Assembly (NCBI GenBank): GCA_029876055.1
Contig: CM056874.1
Location: 5,456,001 to 5,520,000, forward strand
DNA from: Madurella fahalii
Taxonomy: Eukaryota > Ascomycota > Sordariomycetes > Sordariales
Reading direction: 5' to 3'
Length of the DNA stretch: 64,000 bases
A program made the position numbers and the translations under genes. The notes beneath the pieces are model-generated. The model had not been told where the DNA came from. It did not search any database and saw only the letters and a list, made by a program, of their open reading frames with translations. This document shows positions 1 to 10,439 of this stretch, in pieces. Position 1 is the stretch's first letter. Every line of letters starts with the position of its first letter.

Positions 1-1476
1 TTCGGGTCGGAGCAGATACTGCGGGTCGCGGATCATCTTGAAAGGCTTCGGGAACCTGCTGACGTGCGCCCACTGCTCCTCCCACCGCGTTTCATTCCAC
101 TTGCAGGGAGCCAAGTCGTCCTCATCCTTATTCTTCTTTTTCTTCTCGCATGGGACAATATCCGACAATTCCGGCATGATGCCAGTGGGGAAGGACTGGT
201 ACGCCCAGGCGCAGCCCCTGGCTAGCCGCTCGCCTATCCCGACGTCGTCCTCCTGGCCAAAGAGCCGCCCGCCGAGGGCGAACATGCCGCCCGCAAAGCA
301 GCCAAGGTGCTGCACCTCAGGTTGCAGCATGCTGGTCATGCCATTGGAAAGGACGTTTCCCAGGAACAAAATGTCGGGCGTCGTGGCGGGCGGCAGGTCC
401 GGCAGCATGGGGCGGAAGAGCAAGTGTTTCCTGGCCGCTGCCATGGCCTTGGTGTGGAGCTTCTCGTAGGTCGGCTCCAGGCCGCCGAGCAGCGCGTGCA
501 TTTTGGAGAGGTACTCGTACGCCGAGTCGGCTGAGGAGCCGAGGGAGAATACGGTTCCCCGGACGCCGAACCCGCTCGAGAGATCGACAAAGACCGGCCA
601 CAACCCGGGGAGGTTAGTGGAGTCCTGCGTCTCCTCGAACGCCTTGGTGACGCCGTCGATGGCGCTGTAATACTTTGGGTTGCCGGTGAGCTGGGAGAGC
701 CTCGTGAACTCGAGTGATAGACTTCCGACAGCGGCAGAGGCGACGTTTTTGCCGGCGGCCAGCTTGCCCTCTTTAGCCAACTCGAAATGGAAAGTGTTGG
801 CAGGCATGTGGTTGGGAGTGTCGAACCCGGCGTGGAGCATATCCCCGAGTTCAACCGCCTTGTCGAGGAGGATCCTCTCCTGGCTTAGGTCGTAGGCCGA
901 GAGCAGGCCGCCCAAGTACCGGATGTTAGTCTCGAACAGGCTGCAGTCCTGAAACGTAGAGTTATTCCAGTCAATCGTTGCGACATGGCGCACGGCATCG
1001 TAGAAATCCTCTTTCATGCCCATGATCCATAGGGTATCAAGCGAGTCCACCAGGGTCGCACCCCATCCGGCAAAGGTGTCTCTGCCGACCAGTCTCAGAG
1101 GGACAACCTCGTCCTGGCCCCAGGCGTGATCGCGGTAAGCCTTCCAGGACCTTTTGGCCACTCTTCTGACAGCCTTCCGGCGTTCTCTCTGGGTAGTGTT
1201 GTGCGAATCGCTCAACTCATCTCGCGAGAATTCGTGCTGAATCCGGGGCAGTTGGCGGGGAATCCCTTCTGGTAGACGGACCCTTTTCGACCCGTCTACT
1301 GGGTATGCTTGTGGCCGCCTTCCCCAGTCGAAGCTGCTCGGTATGTACTCCCAATCCCGCCATCCTGTCTGCCGCCCAGAGGATCCCTTCCGGCCAAGCA
1401 AGAGGTAGGCAACCAGAAAGAAGGTTGTCACAATGGCTAGGCGTTGGAACCTACGGCGGCCGGTCAGAGTGGCCAT
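1..1476 (-). CDS. Class I alpha-1,2-mannosidase, GH47 (3' end off window)
   Basis: The first 492 codons of a glycosyl hydrolase family 47 mannosidase run uninterrupted from an ATG at 1476 off the left edge. Such enzymes trim alpha-1,2-linked mannose from N-glycans in the ER/Golgi. After a short basic stretch (TGRRRFQR) a hydrophobic segment at about residues 13-28 looks like a type II signal anchor. Family landmarks follow: WKAYRDHAWGQDE, GWGATLVDSLDTLWIMG, FETNIRYLGGLLSAYD, HLGCFAGGMFALG and RDPQYLLRPE at the cut edge. The catalytic C-terminal end lies outside the window. No introns are seen in this part. It is divergent from UTP11. Family assignment is secure; ER/Golgi subtype cannot be decided. 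Confidence 0.93.
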   Translation of the reverse strand, partial: MATLTGRRRFQRLAIVTTFFLVAYLLLGRKGSSGRQTGWRDWEYIPSSFDWGRRPQAYPVDGSKRVRLPEGIPRQLPRIQHEFSRDELSDSHNTTQRERRKAVRRVAKRSWKAYRDHAWGQDEVVPLRLVGRDTFAGWGATLVDSLDTLWIMGMKEDFYDAVRHVATIDWNNSTFQDCSLFETNIRYLGGLLSAYDLSQERILLDKAVELGDMLHAGFDTPNHMPANTFHFELAKEGKLAAGKNVASAAVGSLSLEFTRLSQLTGNPKYYSAIDGVTKAFEETQDSTNLPGLWPVFVDLSSGFGVRGTVFSLGSSADSAYEYLSKMHALLGGLEPTYEKLHTKAMAAARKHLLFRPMLPDLPPATTPDILFLGNVLSNGMTSMLQPEVQHLGCFAGGMFALGGRLFGQEDDVGIGERLARGCAWAYQSFPTGIMPELSDIVPCEKKKKNKDEDDLAPCKWNETRWEEQWAHVSRFPKPFKMIRDPQYLLRPE

Positions 1477-2167
1477 TATTCCAGGGCGTCAATTGTAGCA
1501 TTGAGAGGCTGTAGTGAAATAGAGCCGGCGAGTGAAACGCGAATAGACGACGAGTGACACGACATTCTAGTGAGGCAGAGAAGCGTTAAGGGGATGTTCA
1601 CAAGCCTCGCGCCCACTGCGCAACGTGCCCAAGATGGAAGCGCGAAGCGAGAGTAATCTGTTTGGGCAAATGGCAGATTCTCCACCTTCTCCGGGTCACT
1701 GCAGCTCAACCGGGGATGCAATTGAATTAGGCCCAATCCCGCATGGAAAGGAGAATAGAAGGCCGATCGTAGTGTCCTGAGATATCACGGGAGATCTCGC
1801 TTTCCGAGGCCACCGCAACGTCAGATCCAACGTCGCTGTCCGTTGTGCCCAAAGTCAGCCGAGACCAGGGGCTGAAATCGCCTATCAATAATTATCCACT
1901 CAAACCACCGTCTGAAAGGATCAACATGGCCACAAATCAGGTTCAGGTTTTGTTCAATGCAAGCCCCGAGGGACCAGGTTTGGATGAACAACAAGGATTG
2001 CCAAGCTTTGGCCAAGACTGAAGAGCAACCTCCCTTGTCCTGGCTTCTGTGGGGCATCGCGCTGCTTATCTTATCGCAAGTAGATATGATGGTTCAAAAA
2101 TTTGGCTGCAGCAGCAAGCAATTGAGCAGCCAAACCAGCCCTCTCGCTCAACATTCCCATAACAACA
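1477..2167. other. Intergenic, divergent promoter region
   Basis: About 690 bp between the divergent GH47 and UTP11 start codons. It presumably carries both promoters. I see no RNA gene, repeat or convincing ORF. Confidence 0.6.
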
Positions 2168-3012
2168 ATGTCGTCACTACGGAACAGGTAACCATACTTC
2201 CGGATCCCCTCGGGTAGGCAAATGCTGATTCCAGCAGCGTCCAGCGGCGGGCTCACCGCGAGCGGGCACAGCCCCTCGAACGGGCGCGGCTCGGCCTGCT
2301 CGAGAAGAAAAAGGACTACCAGAAGCGTGCCAAGGACTACAACAAGAAGAAGGAGGTGCTCAAGTCGCTGCGCCAAAAGGCGGCCGACCGCAACGAGGAT
2401 GAGTTCTACTTCGGCATGATGTCGCGCAAGGGGCCCGGCTCGACCCTGTCGCGCGGCAAGGCATTCACGGGCACCGTCGACGGCGACCGTGGCAACAAGG
2501 CTATGGACATGGACACGGTTCGCCTACTCAAGACTCAAGACCTGGGGTACATACGGACGATGCGGAACGTGGCTGCCAAGGAGGTGCGCGAGCTGGAGGA
2601 GCGCTTCATTCTTGCGGGTGGAATAGAGCAGATGGCCGAGGACGATGAGGACGAGGAAAGTGACGAGGAGATGAGCGCACCATCTGCGAGGCCGCAGAAG
2701 CCGAAAAAGATTGTATTTTTCGACGCGGTCGAGGAGAGGCAGCAGGCGGCGGAGGAGCAAGAAGACAAGGACGAGGAGATGGGAGATTTGGATGAGGATG
2801 TGGACGACAAGAAGGCAGCAGAGGCTCGTCGGAAAGCAGAGAATCTGGAGAAGCTCCAGCGGAAACTCAAAAGCGCCAAGAAGAAGCTAAGAGCGCTGGC
2901 AGATGCCGAGCACGAACTCGAGCTGCAGCAGGCCAAGATGGCAAAGACGGCGACATCAGGGGGGATCACCAAGAGCGGGAGGAGGATCAAGGTGCGCGAG
3001 AGAAAGAGGTAG
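2168..3012 (+). CDS. UTP11: U3 snoRNA-associated protein UTP11 (SSU processome)
   Basis: Two exons, 2168-2187 and 2238-3012, encode about 264 aa. The 20-nt first exon (MSSLRN) is followed by a 50-nt GT-AG intron. An acceptor 3 nt earlier (2234) would add one serine. The N-terminus then reads VQRRAHRERAQPLERARLGL, followed by a KKKDYQKRAKDYNKKKE run and DEFYFGMMSRKGPGST, all hallmarks of UTP11. The family is a nucleolar component of the small-subunit processome needed for 18S rRNA maturation. The middle is acidic (DEDEESDEEMS) and the C-terminus is a basic coiled coil ending KSGRRIKVRERKR. Family length (about 250-280 aa) matches. Confidence 0.95.
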
Positions 3013-3226
3013 CCGGCGGGGTACAGCCGGTCTTGTTTCTTGTCTTCTTGCCTCTTGTCCTTATCTGTCATCCAACTTACCTTCGGGGAGCGATAAATCT
3101 GGCTTCGCTCCCCAAGGGGAAGGTTTATTATGCAAAATACCCAACGCCAGAATATCATGACCATGAATAAATGCCCGACCACAACCCGGTATATCCCTCA
3201 CTTCATCTCTTAGGTGATTATATCCC

Positions 3227-5374
3227 CTATAGCTTCCCGAGCCCGCAACACCTCGCCAGCCCTGACAGAATCGCCATGAGCGCCTTGAACGCCAGCGTCG
3301 CGCACCACACAAAACACTTGAACGTGACAGTCAACAGCCCAATCAACGCCCTCGCCACGCCGGGAATCTTGTCCTTGTCCTTGTCCTGCCCGCTCGCCTT
3401 CCCAAACGTGCTACTCTGGCTCTCGAGATCCATCTCGAAGTGCTCCATCCTCTTCTTCACGCTGGCCCCGCTCTTCCCCCTCTTCATCTCCTTCCTCCTC
3501 TCCTTCTCCTCCCTCCTGCTCTCCCGCCTGCTCCCAGCGCCGGCGACAGCCGCGACCGCCCCGACGAGCCTCCGACTCCCCCTACTCGTCCTCCCACCGT
3601 CTTCCCCGCCCGCCCCTCCCGCCCCTCCTCCTCCGCCGCCGCCGCCCAGGACGCTGCCATTCGGCCCGCCGAACACCACGGGGGGCGGCTCAAACACCTC
3701 GACGCCGCCCACGAAGCCCTCGTCGGAATGGGCGACCAGCACGAGGGCGGCGACGGCCACGTCGACGAGGTAGACGGCGTCGACCTTGGAGGCGATGCCC
3801 GTGTCGACCTCGAGCCAGCCGGCGCCGGTGCCGTCGCGCGTCAGGCGCGCCAGGTGCGCCGGCGACTCGAGGTGCTCGAGCGTGTACTCGGTGCGGCTGT
3901 AGGCCGGGCTGCGCTCGATGGTCACGCAGAAGGGCACCGCCAGCGCCGGGTGCACCAGGAAGTGGTTGCCGCTGTCGGCGTCCCAGACGAGCCGCGCCGA
4001 CTCCTGCTGCGCCAGCGCCACCGTCGCCGCGTCGTTGGCCCGGTCCGCCGCCAGGCGCGCCGCCGCCGCCGGCCAGAGGTGGGCTACGAGGCCGTCGTTT
4101 TCATTGGCGTCAGCGTTGGCGTTGTTATTGTTGCTGCTGCTGGTTGGGTGGCGGCGGCGGAGGGGGTTCTGTTCGAGGGTCGTGACGAGGACTTCTTGCC
4201 AGTATTTCTGGTGCTTGGCCGACGTGGTGGAGGGGGAGTGGGCGACGTTGTGGAGTTGGGTGACGTGCTCTGAACGGCGGCTGGACGAGGAGGATGCCCG
4301 GGGGGAAGGGGAAGAGTTTCCTGGGTTGGAAGGGGTGTTCGAGGTGGCGATTGCCGTGTTGGCTTTGAAGGGCTTGTTGGGGTCGTAGCGGGAGAGGGAG
4401 ACAAGGGCAGAGGCCGAGGTTGGGTCGACGCGGAGGCAGTAGAAGGGCTGGCTGGTAGAGGAGGAGAGGGTGTACATGGGTGCGTCCGGCGCCGCCGTCA
4501 TCTTGAGGCAGTAGTTGTGCGCTTCGAGAGAGGACGCTTTCCAGCCGTTCGTTACCTTCCATAGACCGCGGAGTTCCTCGGTCGTGCTGACGGGTGGGAT
4601 GACGGCCGGCTCGTGGTGCCGATGCCCGGGCCATCGGCTGCTCGAGTTTGCTGTTGGCGCTGGGCTGACAACCTGGGCACCATACGCCGGGCTCCGCGGG
4701 CCGCCCGAGGCGCCGGCAGCAGCACTTCGGGGGGAGTAGAGCGGTCTACTGATAGCTGCCTGCGGGATGTGGGTTGGGCTTGCTTGGGTCGGGTAGTACT
4801 CTTGCCGGTCTAGTGGGAGTTCATGATTGTAGCGGGGGAAGATGGATCGGAGTGCCGGCGGCTCGCCGATTGCGGTTCCGGGAGGCACCGAGGAAGACGG
4901 TCCCGCTGGCGCATAAGCCAACGGGGGTTTCGCGATAGAGTTCCGGGATCTCTGGCTCGGACTCCGGACCAGAGTCTGGGCCTCGGAGAAGGCTGTCTCG
5001 CACCGTTGCGGGACATCAGTCACGGGTTGGGAAGTTGTGGTCTCTATTACCGGGTCGGCGGTGGCGGCGGGGGCAGCGGCGGTCGACGGGCCTACGGTGC
5101 TGTCGGCGTAAAACTGCTGCGGTCGGGCATCGAGCGCGTGCTGCCACGGGTTGTTCGAAACTGCTCTCTGCTTTCCCTCCCTGGTGGCCGACGAGTTCCT
5201 CCGCACTGACGCATGTCCCCCCGGCCGAGGTGACGTTGCCTCTGCCGAGAGAGACGGCCTTCCCTGGGGTGTAGCAGCCCGCGGTCTTGTGCTCTGAGAT
5301 CGAGATGGCGGTCTCGGGGTGTTGCTGGTGTTGGGGAAGAGGGAGAACCCCCCGGCCGCATGGGGTGCCGACAT
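3227..5374 (-). CDS. Conserved fungal protein of unknown function, proline/serine-rich
   Basis: A single-exon ORF of 715 aa from the ATG at 5374; the frame is open a little further upstream, but only through a GTG. Residues 1-270 are Ser/Pro/Arg-rich and look disordered. A globular core begins near TTEELRGLWKVTNGWKAS and includes LEAHNYCLKM, QPFYCLRVDP and KYWQEVLVTTLEQNPLRRR, then a beta-rich part (NHFLVHPALAVPFCVTIERS). A poly-Gly/Ala linker and a basic stretch precede a hydrophobic C-terminus (ALIGLLTVTFKCFVWCATLA), possibly a membrane anchor. I do not recognise a catalytic domain. The high-GC linkers create long antisense ORFs that should be ignored. It converges on UTP11, with 3' ends 214 bp apart. 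Confidence 0.8.
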   Translation of the reverse strand: MSAPHAAGGFSLFPNTSNTPRPPSRSQSTRPRAATPQGRPSLSAEATSPRPGGHASVRRNSSATREGKQRAVSNNPWQHALDARPQQFYADSTVGPSTAAAPAATADPVIETTTSQPVTDVPQRCETAFSEAQTLVRSPSQRSRNSIAKPPLAYAPAGPSSSVPPGTAIGEPPALRSIFPRYNHELPLDRQEYYPTQASPTHIPQAAISRPLYSPRSAAAGASGGPRSPAYGAQVVSPAPTANSSSRWPGHRHHEPAVIPPVSTTEELRGLWKVTNGWKASSLEAHNYCLKMTAAPDAPMYTLSSSTSQPFYCLRVDPTSASALVSLSRYDPNKPFKANTAIATSNTPSNPGNSSPSPRASSSSSRRSEHVTQLHNVAHSPSTTSAKHQKYWQEVLVTTLEQNPLRRRHPTSSSNNNNANADANENDGLVAHLWPAAAARLAADRANDAATVALAQQESARLVWDADSGNHFLVHPALAVPFCVTIERSPAYSRTEYTLEHLESPAHLARLTRDGTGAGWLEVDTGIASKVDAVYLVDVAVAALVLVAHSDEGFVGGVEVFEPPPVVFGGPNGSVLGGGGGGGGAGGAGGEDGGRTSRGSRRLVGAVAAVAGAGSRRESRREEKERRKEMKRGKSGASVKKRMEHFEMDLESQSSTFGKASGQDKDKDKIPGVARALIGLLTVTFKCFVWCATLAFKALMAILSGLARCCGLGKL

Positions 5375-8300
5375 GGCGGCGTGGCTATGCTCCCCAGTTT
5401 CTGTCGCCAGCGGTGAATCGATCACACACGAATTGGCAGTGAACCTGTCACCGAAACATGATCCCAGATGACACGATTAAAGACGAGGACCGAGTGTGGC
5501 GTCCTTCTTTGCGGTCCCTCGGTCGACTCTCACAGCAACTGATGATGGGGATTGAACCAAGGCCGTGGGAGCCAGACAACGCATGGGAACCAATCCGTTT
5601 TATTCGAGAGGTTATTAGGGTGTGGGAAGGCAACTGTAGCGGCGGCGGCAGAGAGAACATCTTGGCGGTTCACCGCGTCAATCCCTGGTGAGTATGAGCA
5701 GCAAAGGAGCCATAGGCACAGGCGATTCAACCCCTGAACCCCTGTCCTACGTCTCGCGTGCCGTCGTGTGAGCGGTGTAAGCTCTCAGTGGGTGGTGTCG
5801 AGTGCTAAGGGTACCTTGCCGGTTGTACGTGCAGAAGTGTGTGGGTGTGTGGGTGTGAGAGAGGGAGAGAGTGTGTGCGTATGTGTGTGTGCGCTTGCGC
5901 GAGGATCGCGCGTGTAGAATTCAGGATGGCCTTGGGGAGGGAGGGTCTTGCTCCCCCCTGCTGCCAGCCTATCGTGGCCCTGGTCTAGCCTCATGCAGCG
6001 CGCCATTGGGAGCTTGTCTTTCCGATTGCAGCGAGATTCGAGCACGGCTAAGCGCTGGGTTTGAGTCCCCGGGCCGCGAGGGACGACTTGGTCGTTCGTT
6101 GGAGCGCTGTGAGTGGACAGGAGGAATGGGTTTCCAGCGGAAGACGGAGGGGCAATCGCGGGAGAGGGGGAGATAGCCGCCCAAAATAGATGGAAGTGCT
6201 TGACACCCCTGCGATGCCAGGCCAATCAGCACCCGGATCACCCTGCAGTTAGACGCCCATCAACGACGTTGTCACTCTTGCCTTTGCTTTGTCTGTCCCT
6301 TCCCGCTCTCAAGGCAACCCAAGCAAATGGACGAGGCTGGTCCGGCGGCACTTCTTTGGTTTTTACCTCTCTGCGCGCAGAAAGCGGTCAGTCAGCTCCG
6401 TGACTGTGCGACTGCAACCCGAGTCTCGCGTCACCGTGACGCTGATTGATCCGTGACGCCTTGTTTTCGCGTGGCCTCCATTGCTTTTGCAAGTGCGTGC
6501 CCAAGAGCTGCCCAGCGACTCCCTCCCCGGAATCTTATCATTTGGTTACGGATCGGCGGAAGAACCCTACCTTGTCTCTAAGGCGAGTTTGTGCGAGCTC
6601 CGGGGCTAACGACGACGGGAGCCAACGACGATCCATAAGTGCTTCTCTGTAAGCAGCCAGTGGACGGTAAGTGGATCGGAGTAGAAGAAAGTCCCGAACC
6701 AGCCTCAAACGACGCATTACTCGGCGTAAAGAACTTGGTTACAGGCCAAAGTGCTGGGGCCGTTTGCAATTTCTTTGCCCATGTCAAGGTTTGTTCTGGA
6801 GGGTGGTACAGCAACTGCCACCGTGTCGGCCCGTCCCACACGCCTTCTTTCAGCAGAGTCGGAGTGCAACCATCAATACATTGCTTACCTAGTCAGGCGA
6901 ACCAGAGCCTCTCTCGTGCATCGGGAACTCGAAAACCCGGTTGTCGTTATGAATAGCTCCCGCCTCCCCGACTGGAAATCTGGAGTGCAGAATGCAATGC
7001 TACGGCGTCAGTTTGCACGGCATGGCCGTCGATTATCTATTTCGATTTTATAGCTCCGCATTGATGGTGATACCATTATCGGGATTCAAGTCTGGATGCG
7101 ACAGGGTACCTCTCACGGGCCCATTCTTTGCACGGACGAACCACAGCCATGGGAATGGGCCGTGCATGATAGATGCTTTCGAACCCTGGACTGAATAAGC
7201 TAGTTTCCGGAACAAGGAATCCCGACCTTGATGCACTGGCCAATATATACTGCCAGGCGCGGTATGGGATTGCTGACTGTAGCACCGTCTAAGAATATCT
7301 TGTCTTGAGGGGGATGAACTTCTTTCGCGTGGATGTGCCGCTGCATCTGGTGGTTTCACCTCCAGGAAACTGCGGCATACCTGTTATCTGAGACTGACAT
7401 TCTGCTGCTGGTGGTGCTGGTGCTGATGGTGCTATTGTTATCATCGTTGTCGTCGAAGAGAAGAAGGCAGAGGAGAGCAGAGACCACTTTTGTTTGGCAA
7501 AATGGTACCATGAGACAGAAAGAACATATCGCTTCCATTATTTACTCCCCGCAGTGTTGAAGAAAGGGTACCACGAAGCTCCCACAGATAATGTGGCAAC
7601 AGCCCAGTACTGGACCGTTCTGGCTCGGATTCGGGAAATCTCACTCCAGCTATGGTCAGGTACAGTTCTGCTCCGACCGATCGATCCCTCCCTCTGTATC
7701 TGCCACATGGGCTGGATCATCCACTTCACGGGGCAAGCACAACTGGCAAATACCGTTGCCATGGGAGCCGATGATACCGCAATACGGCGGTTGACTTTCA
7801 ACTGAAATGGTATGGAGTATACTTGGAGGCGATCTTTTCCCAAGCCTGAATTACACGAGCCTCCAGGTTCACCGCCCAAGTACCACGCTAGATAATTGAA
7901 GACTTGTCAAAATCATGACACTATATGAAGACGCAAGCTTCCCCCTTCCTACCGTTCCATAGGGTCTTAGTATTTTGCATGTAAAGTCAGCTGCCCCAGC
8001 AGCTTAAGAGATCGCAAATGTCCATACAGTCTGCCGTTTGATTACGTAGTCGCAACGTGAGGACTAGTAAAATGGTGCAGAAACACACATCTACACCCAC
8101 ATACTTATCAAAACAAGGGGGAGGGCAGAAGTAGCTAAATGCCAGATAGAGAAGATAGACAAGACAGACCAGGCGACACCACCATAAATTCGGTCTCTGC
8201 AGCCTAAACAGGGCCAAAACAATATACGCAGATAGAGCTCCCTCTAGTCAGAGGGAGATCGCTTTGTACTTGAAGAAAACTCGTCAATTGAGCCTGCAAT

Positions 8301-10439
8301 AGGTATTGAAAAAGAGCACTGAATTGATTGTCATGTCTAAGGAGCAATAGCCAGGACGGCCCTACTTACAGTATAAAGAAAAATGGGCCTACAGCAAGTT
8401 CCAGCCTCTAGGGCGCTATCCCAGTAAGTATAGCCCTCTGATTAGAGGGACCCTATTCTCTAAGGACAGTTTTCCCCCACTCATAATTCTATCCTATGCT
8501 TGCCATAGCTCAAAGACTGTATATTCTAGTCGAATAAGCTTATCTAATAGAATTCTCAGAGCCCCGGAGCGGAACCGATAACGGCATTGCCAACGTAGTA
8601 TAAGCTTCGTGACTGACTAGGTGAACCGTAGGGGAGTTACTTCCTGGAAAGTCAACGTACCCCGCTTGGAGAATCGCAGTACAACTAACTTGTTAGGAGT
8701 AGCAACCTGTTGGCCGCTGACCCAACCAAGTTTTAGATCATATATGCTTTCCTGTAGTTGGTTATCGGGTTTAAAACCAAAATCTCCAATTTCATCATCG
8801 GTTTCGAAATAACAGTTCTTGAACCAGTGTTCCACGTCGCTAGGGGATTATATACTTAGCCCCAGAGTCAGACTATTACCAGCTATGTTCTAGGTAGTTA
8901 AGATCGTAGAGCGTTTCAATATTGCTCAACTGATGACGGAGTTATTGTTTGACATCCGCGATGGTGATTCGGTCTATTACAACTTGAACAGGTGTGTGGC
9001 CGGGCTCCTCTGTTGACTGAGCATGTGCTCCAAGTCATTTAGGCAAGATGCCTGCAGTTTTAGTCGACCGAAATTTCCCTTCCCGATTCCTCCGCCCATT
9101 CTTTGCAGACTAGAGCCTAAGAAACCAGGCCGCGCTTTTCCCGTGCAAGGAATCCCAGGACCATGAGGCGTATCTCCGACGGCAAAGGAAGACCAGTTAG
9201 TGTAACATGATCGCTATGGTGAATGTAGTTCGGTGATCAATGGTGATGGAGAGGCAAAGAGTCTGACAATGAGTTCTGTGCTGTACCGGTGACTTTTAAC
9301 AACTGTGAGGCATGTCCGTAACCGTAGCGGGAGCAGGGCTGTGGCTTGCGACAGTGTAAAAGGTCTCTGCAATTGTTCGATTGAGGGACGAGAAGTATCG
9401 GCTTTTTGTAGGAAAATGAAAAGGTCAGTTTTCATTCGGCGGCCCGACTAATCTCAGGTCCGCATACCTGGTTCGGCGGGATGTACGCTTGGACTGTCCA
9501 CCCACTTTTTGTACACCCGTGATACAGTGATACTTGTGGAAGCAAACTGGAAGCAATTACAGTAGTTGGTAATGGCGGTTGAGTGTGGAAGAGGTTGTGG
9601 CTCCAGCCATGTGGCAAGCAAGTGCCCAAGGTGGGAAGCAAGGCAGAACGACGGATCGTAGAGCAGTCCCTCCTCAGCTGCGGATATTTAACCTACGTAT
9701 CTTATTACCAGATGACCAACATCCGTCCTCCATCGTTGAATACCATATCAACTAAAAGAACGAGGTCGTGTCCTGAGATACCAACATTCTAAAGGACGTA
9801 GCTCATCCCTGAGCATAGGTATCAGATTAGAGAGGGTTATAACTAACAGCAAAAGGACTTCTCCACAACCATATTAACTACCGCTTGACATTTCCTTCCA
9901 GAACTTGCAGTACAAGTTTGAATGAGGCCACCTTATTGTCCGACCAGGCATCAGCAACAGAACACTCTATTATGTACACTGTTATAATACTGCTTAGCCG
10001 GATATTATGATCTCAGTTAGTTTCAGCGCTGGTTGTAATTGAAGACAGCAATAATATAGACTTTACTTTCCCTGCTAGACAGTCACTACTGCTGCCACCT
10101 TAACCACCTTGACCCCTATATGCTGTGCTTGCAGCAAGTAACATGGCTATGTCTAGCTAGTTGATATTGGTAGAGTGCAATGTTCACAATGGTCAAGGTA
10201 GTGTTAGTTATGGCAGACGCGGCGTTCCCACTGATGGATATCTGACACCCTGTAATGGCCTCTACCTAGACATTGTATTGCAACTACTAACCGGTCCTCT
10301 TCACAGGTACAAATGTGAATTGCACAACCACGGCTCGAGGATTAGTTAACCAGGGTATGCTTTGCCGTCAGGGTTATTTGGTCTTTCAAGTGGTATCAAT
10401 ACTAGTAGTTCATTCCCCTTCGGAATGATATCGATTCTT
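5375..10439. other. 5.1-kb region without a convincing gene
   Basis: Only short ORFs occur, on both strands, without recognisable motifs or linked exons. A GT/GA-rich simple repeat lies near 5836-5893. The first 2.5 kb has ordinary GC content; from about 7.9 kb the sequence is richer in A+T with many stop codons. I found no tRNA or intact transposon gene. It separates the housekeeping genes on the left from the secondary-metabolite cluster. Confidence 0.55.
5836..5893. repeat. GT/GA-rich microsatellite
   Basis: Imperfect GTGTG/GGGTGT/GAGAG units in tandem. Simple-sequence DNA without coding potential. Confidence 0.8.

Noticed and set aside
3171..4273. Two plus-strand ORFs (200 and 277 codons)
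   Set aside because: They are antisense to the 715-aa minus-strand protein and consist of Pro/Arg/Ala-rich low-complexity sequence produced by high GC.
6040..6080. GGGTTTGAGTCCCC resembling a tRNA T-arm
   Set aside because: No matching acceptor or D-arm was found upstream in the right spacing.
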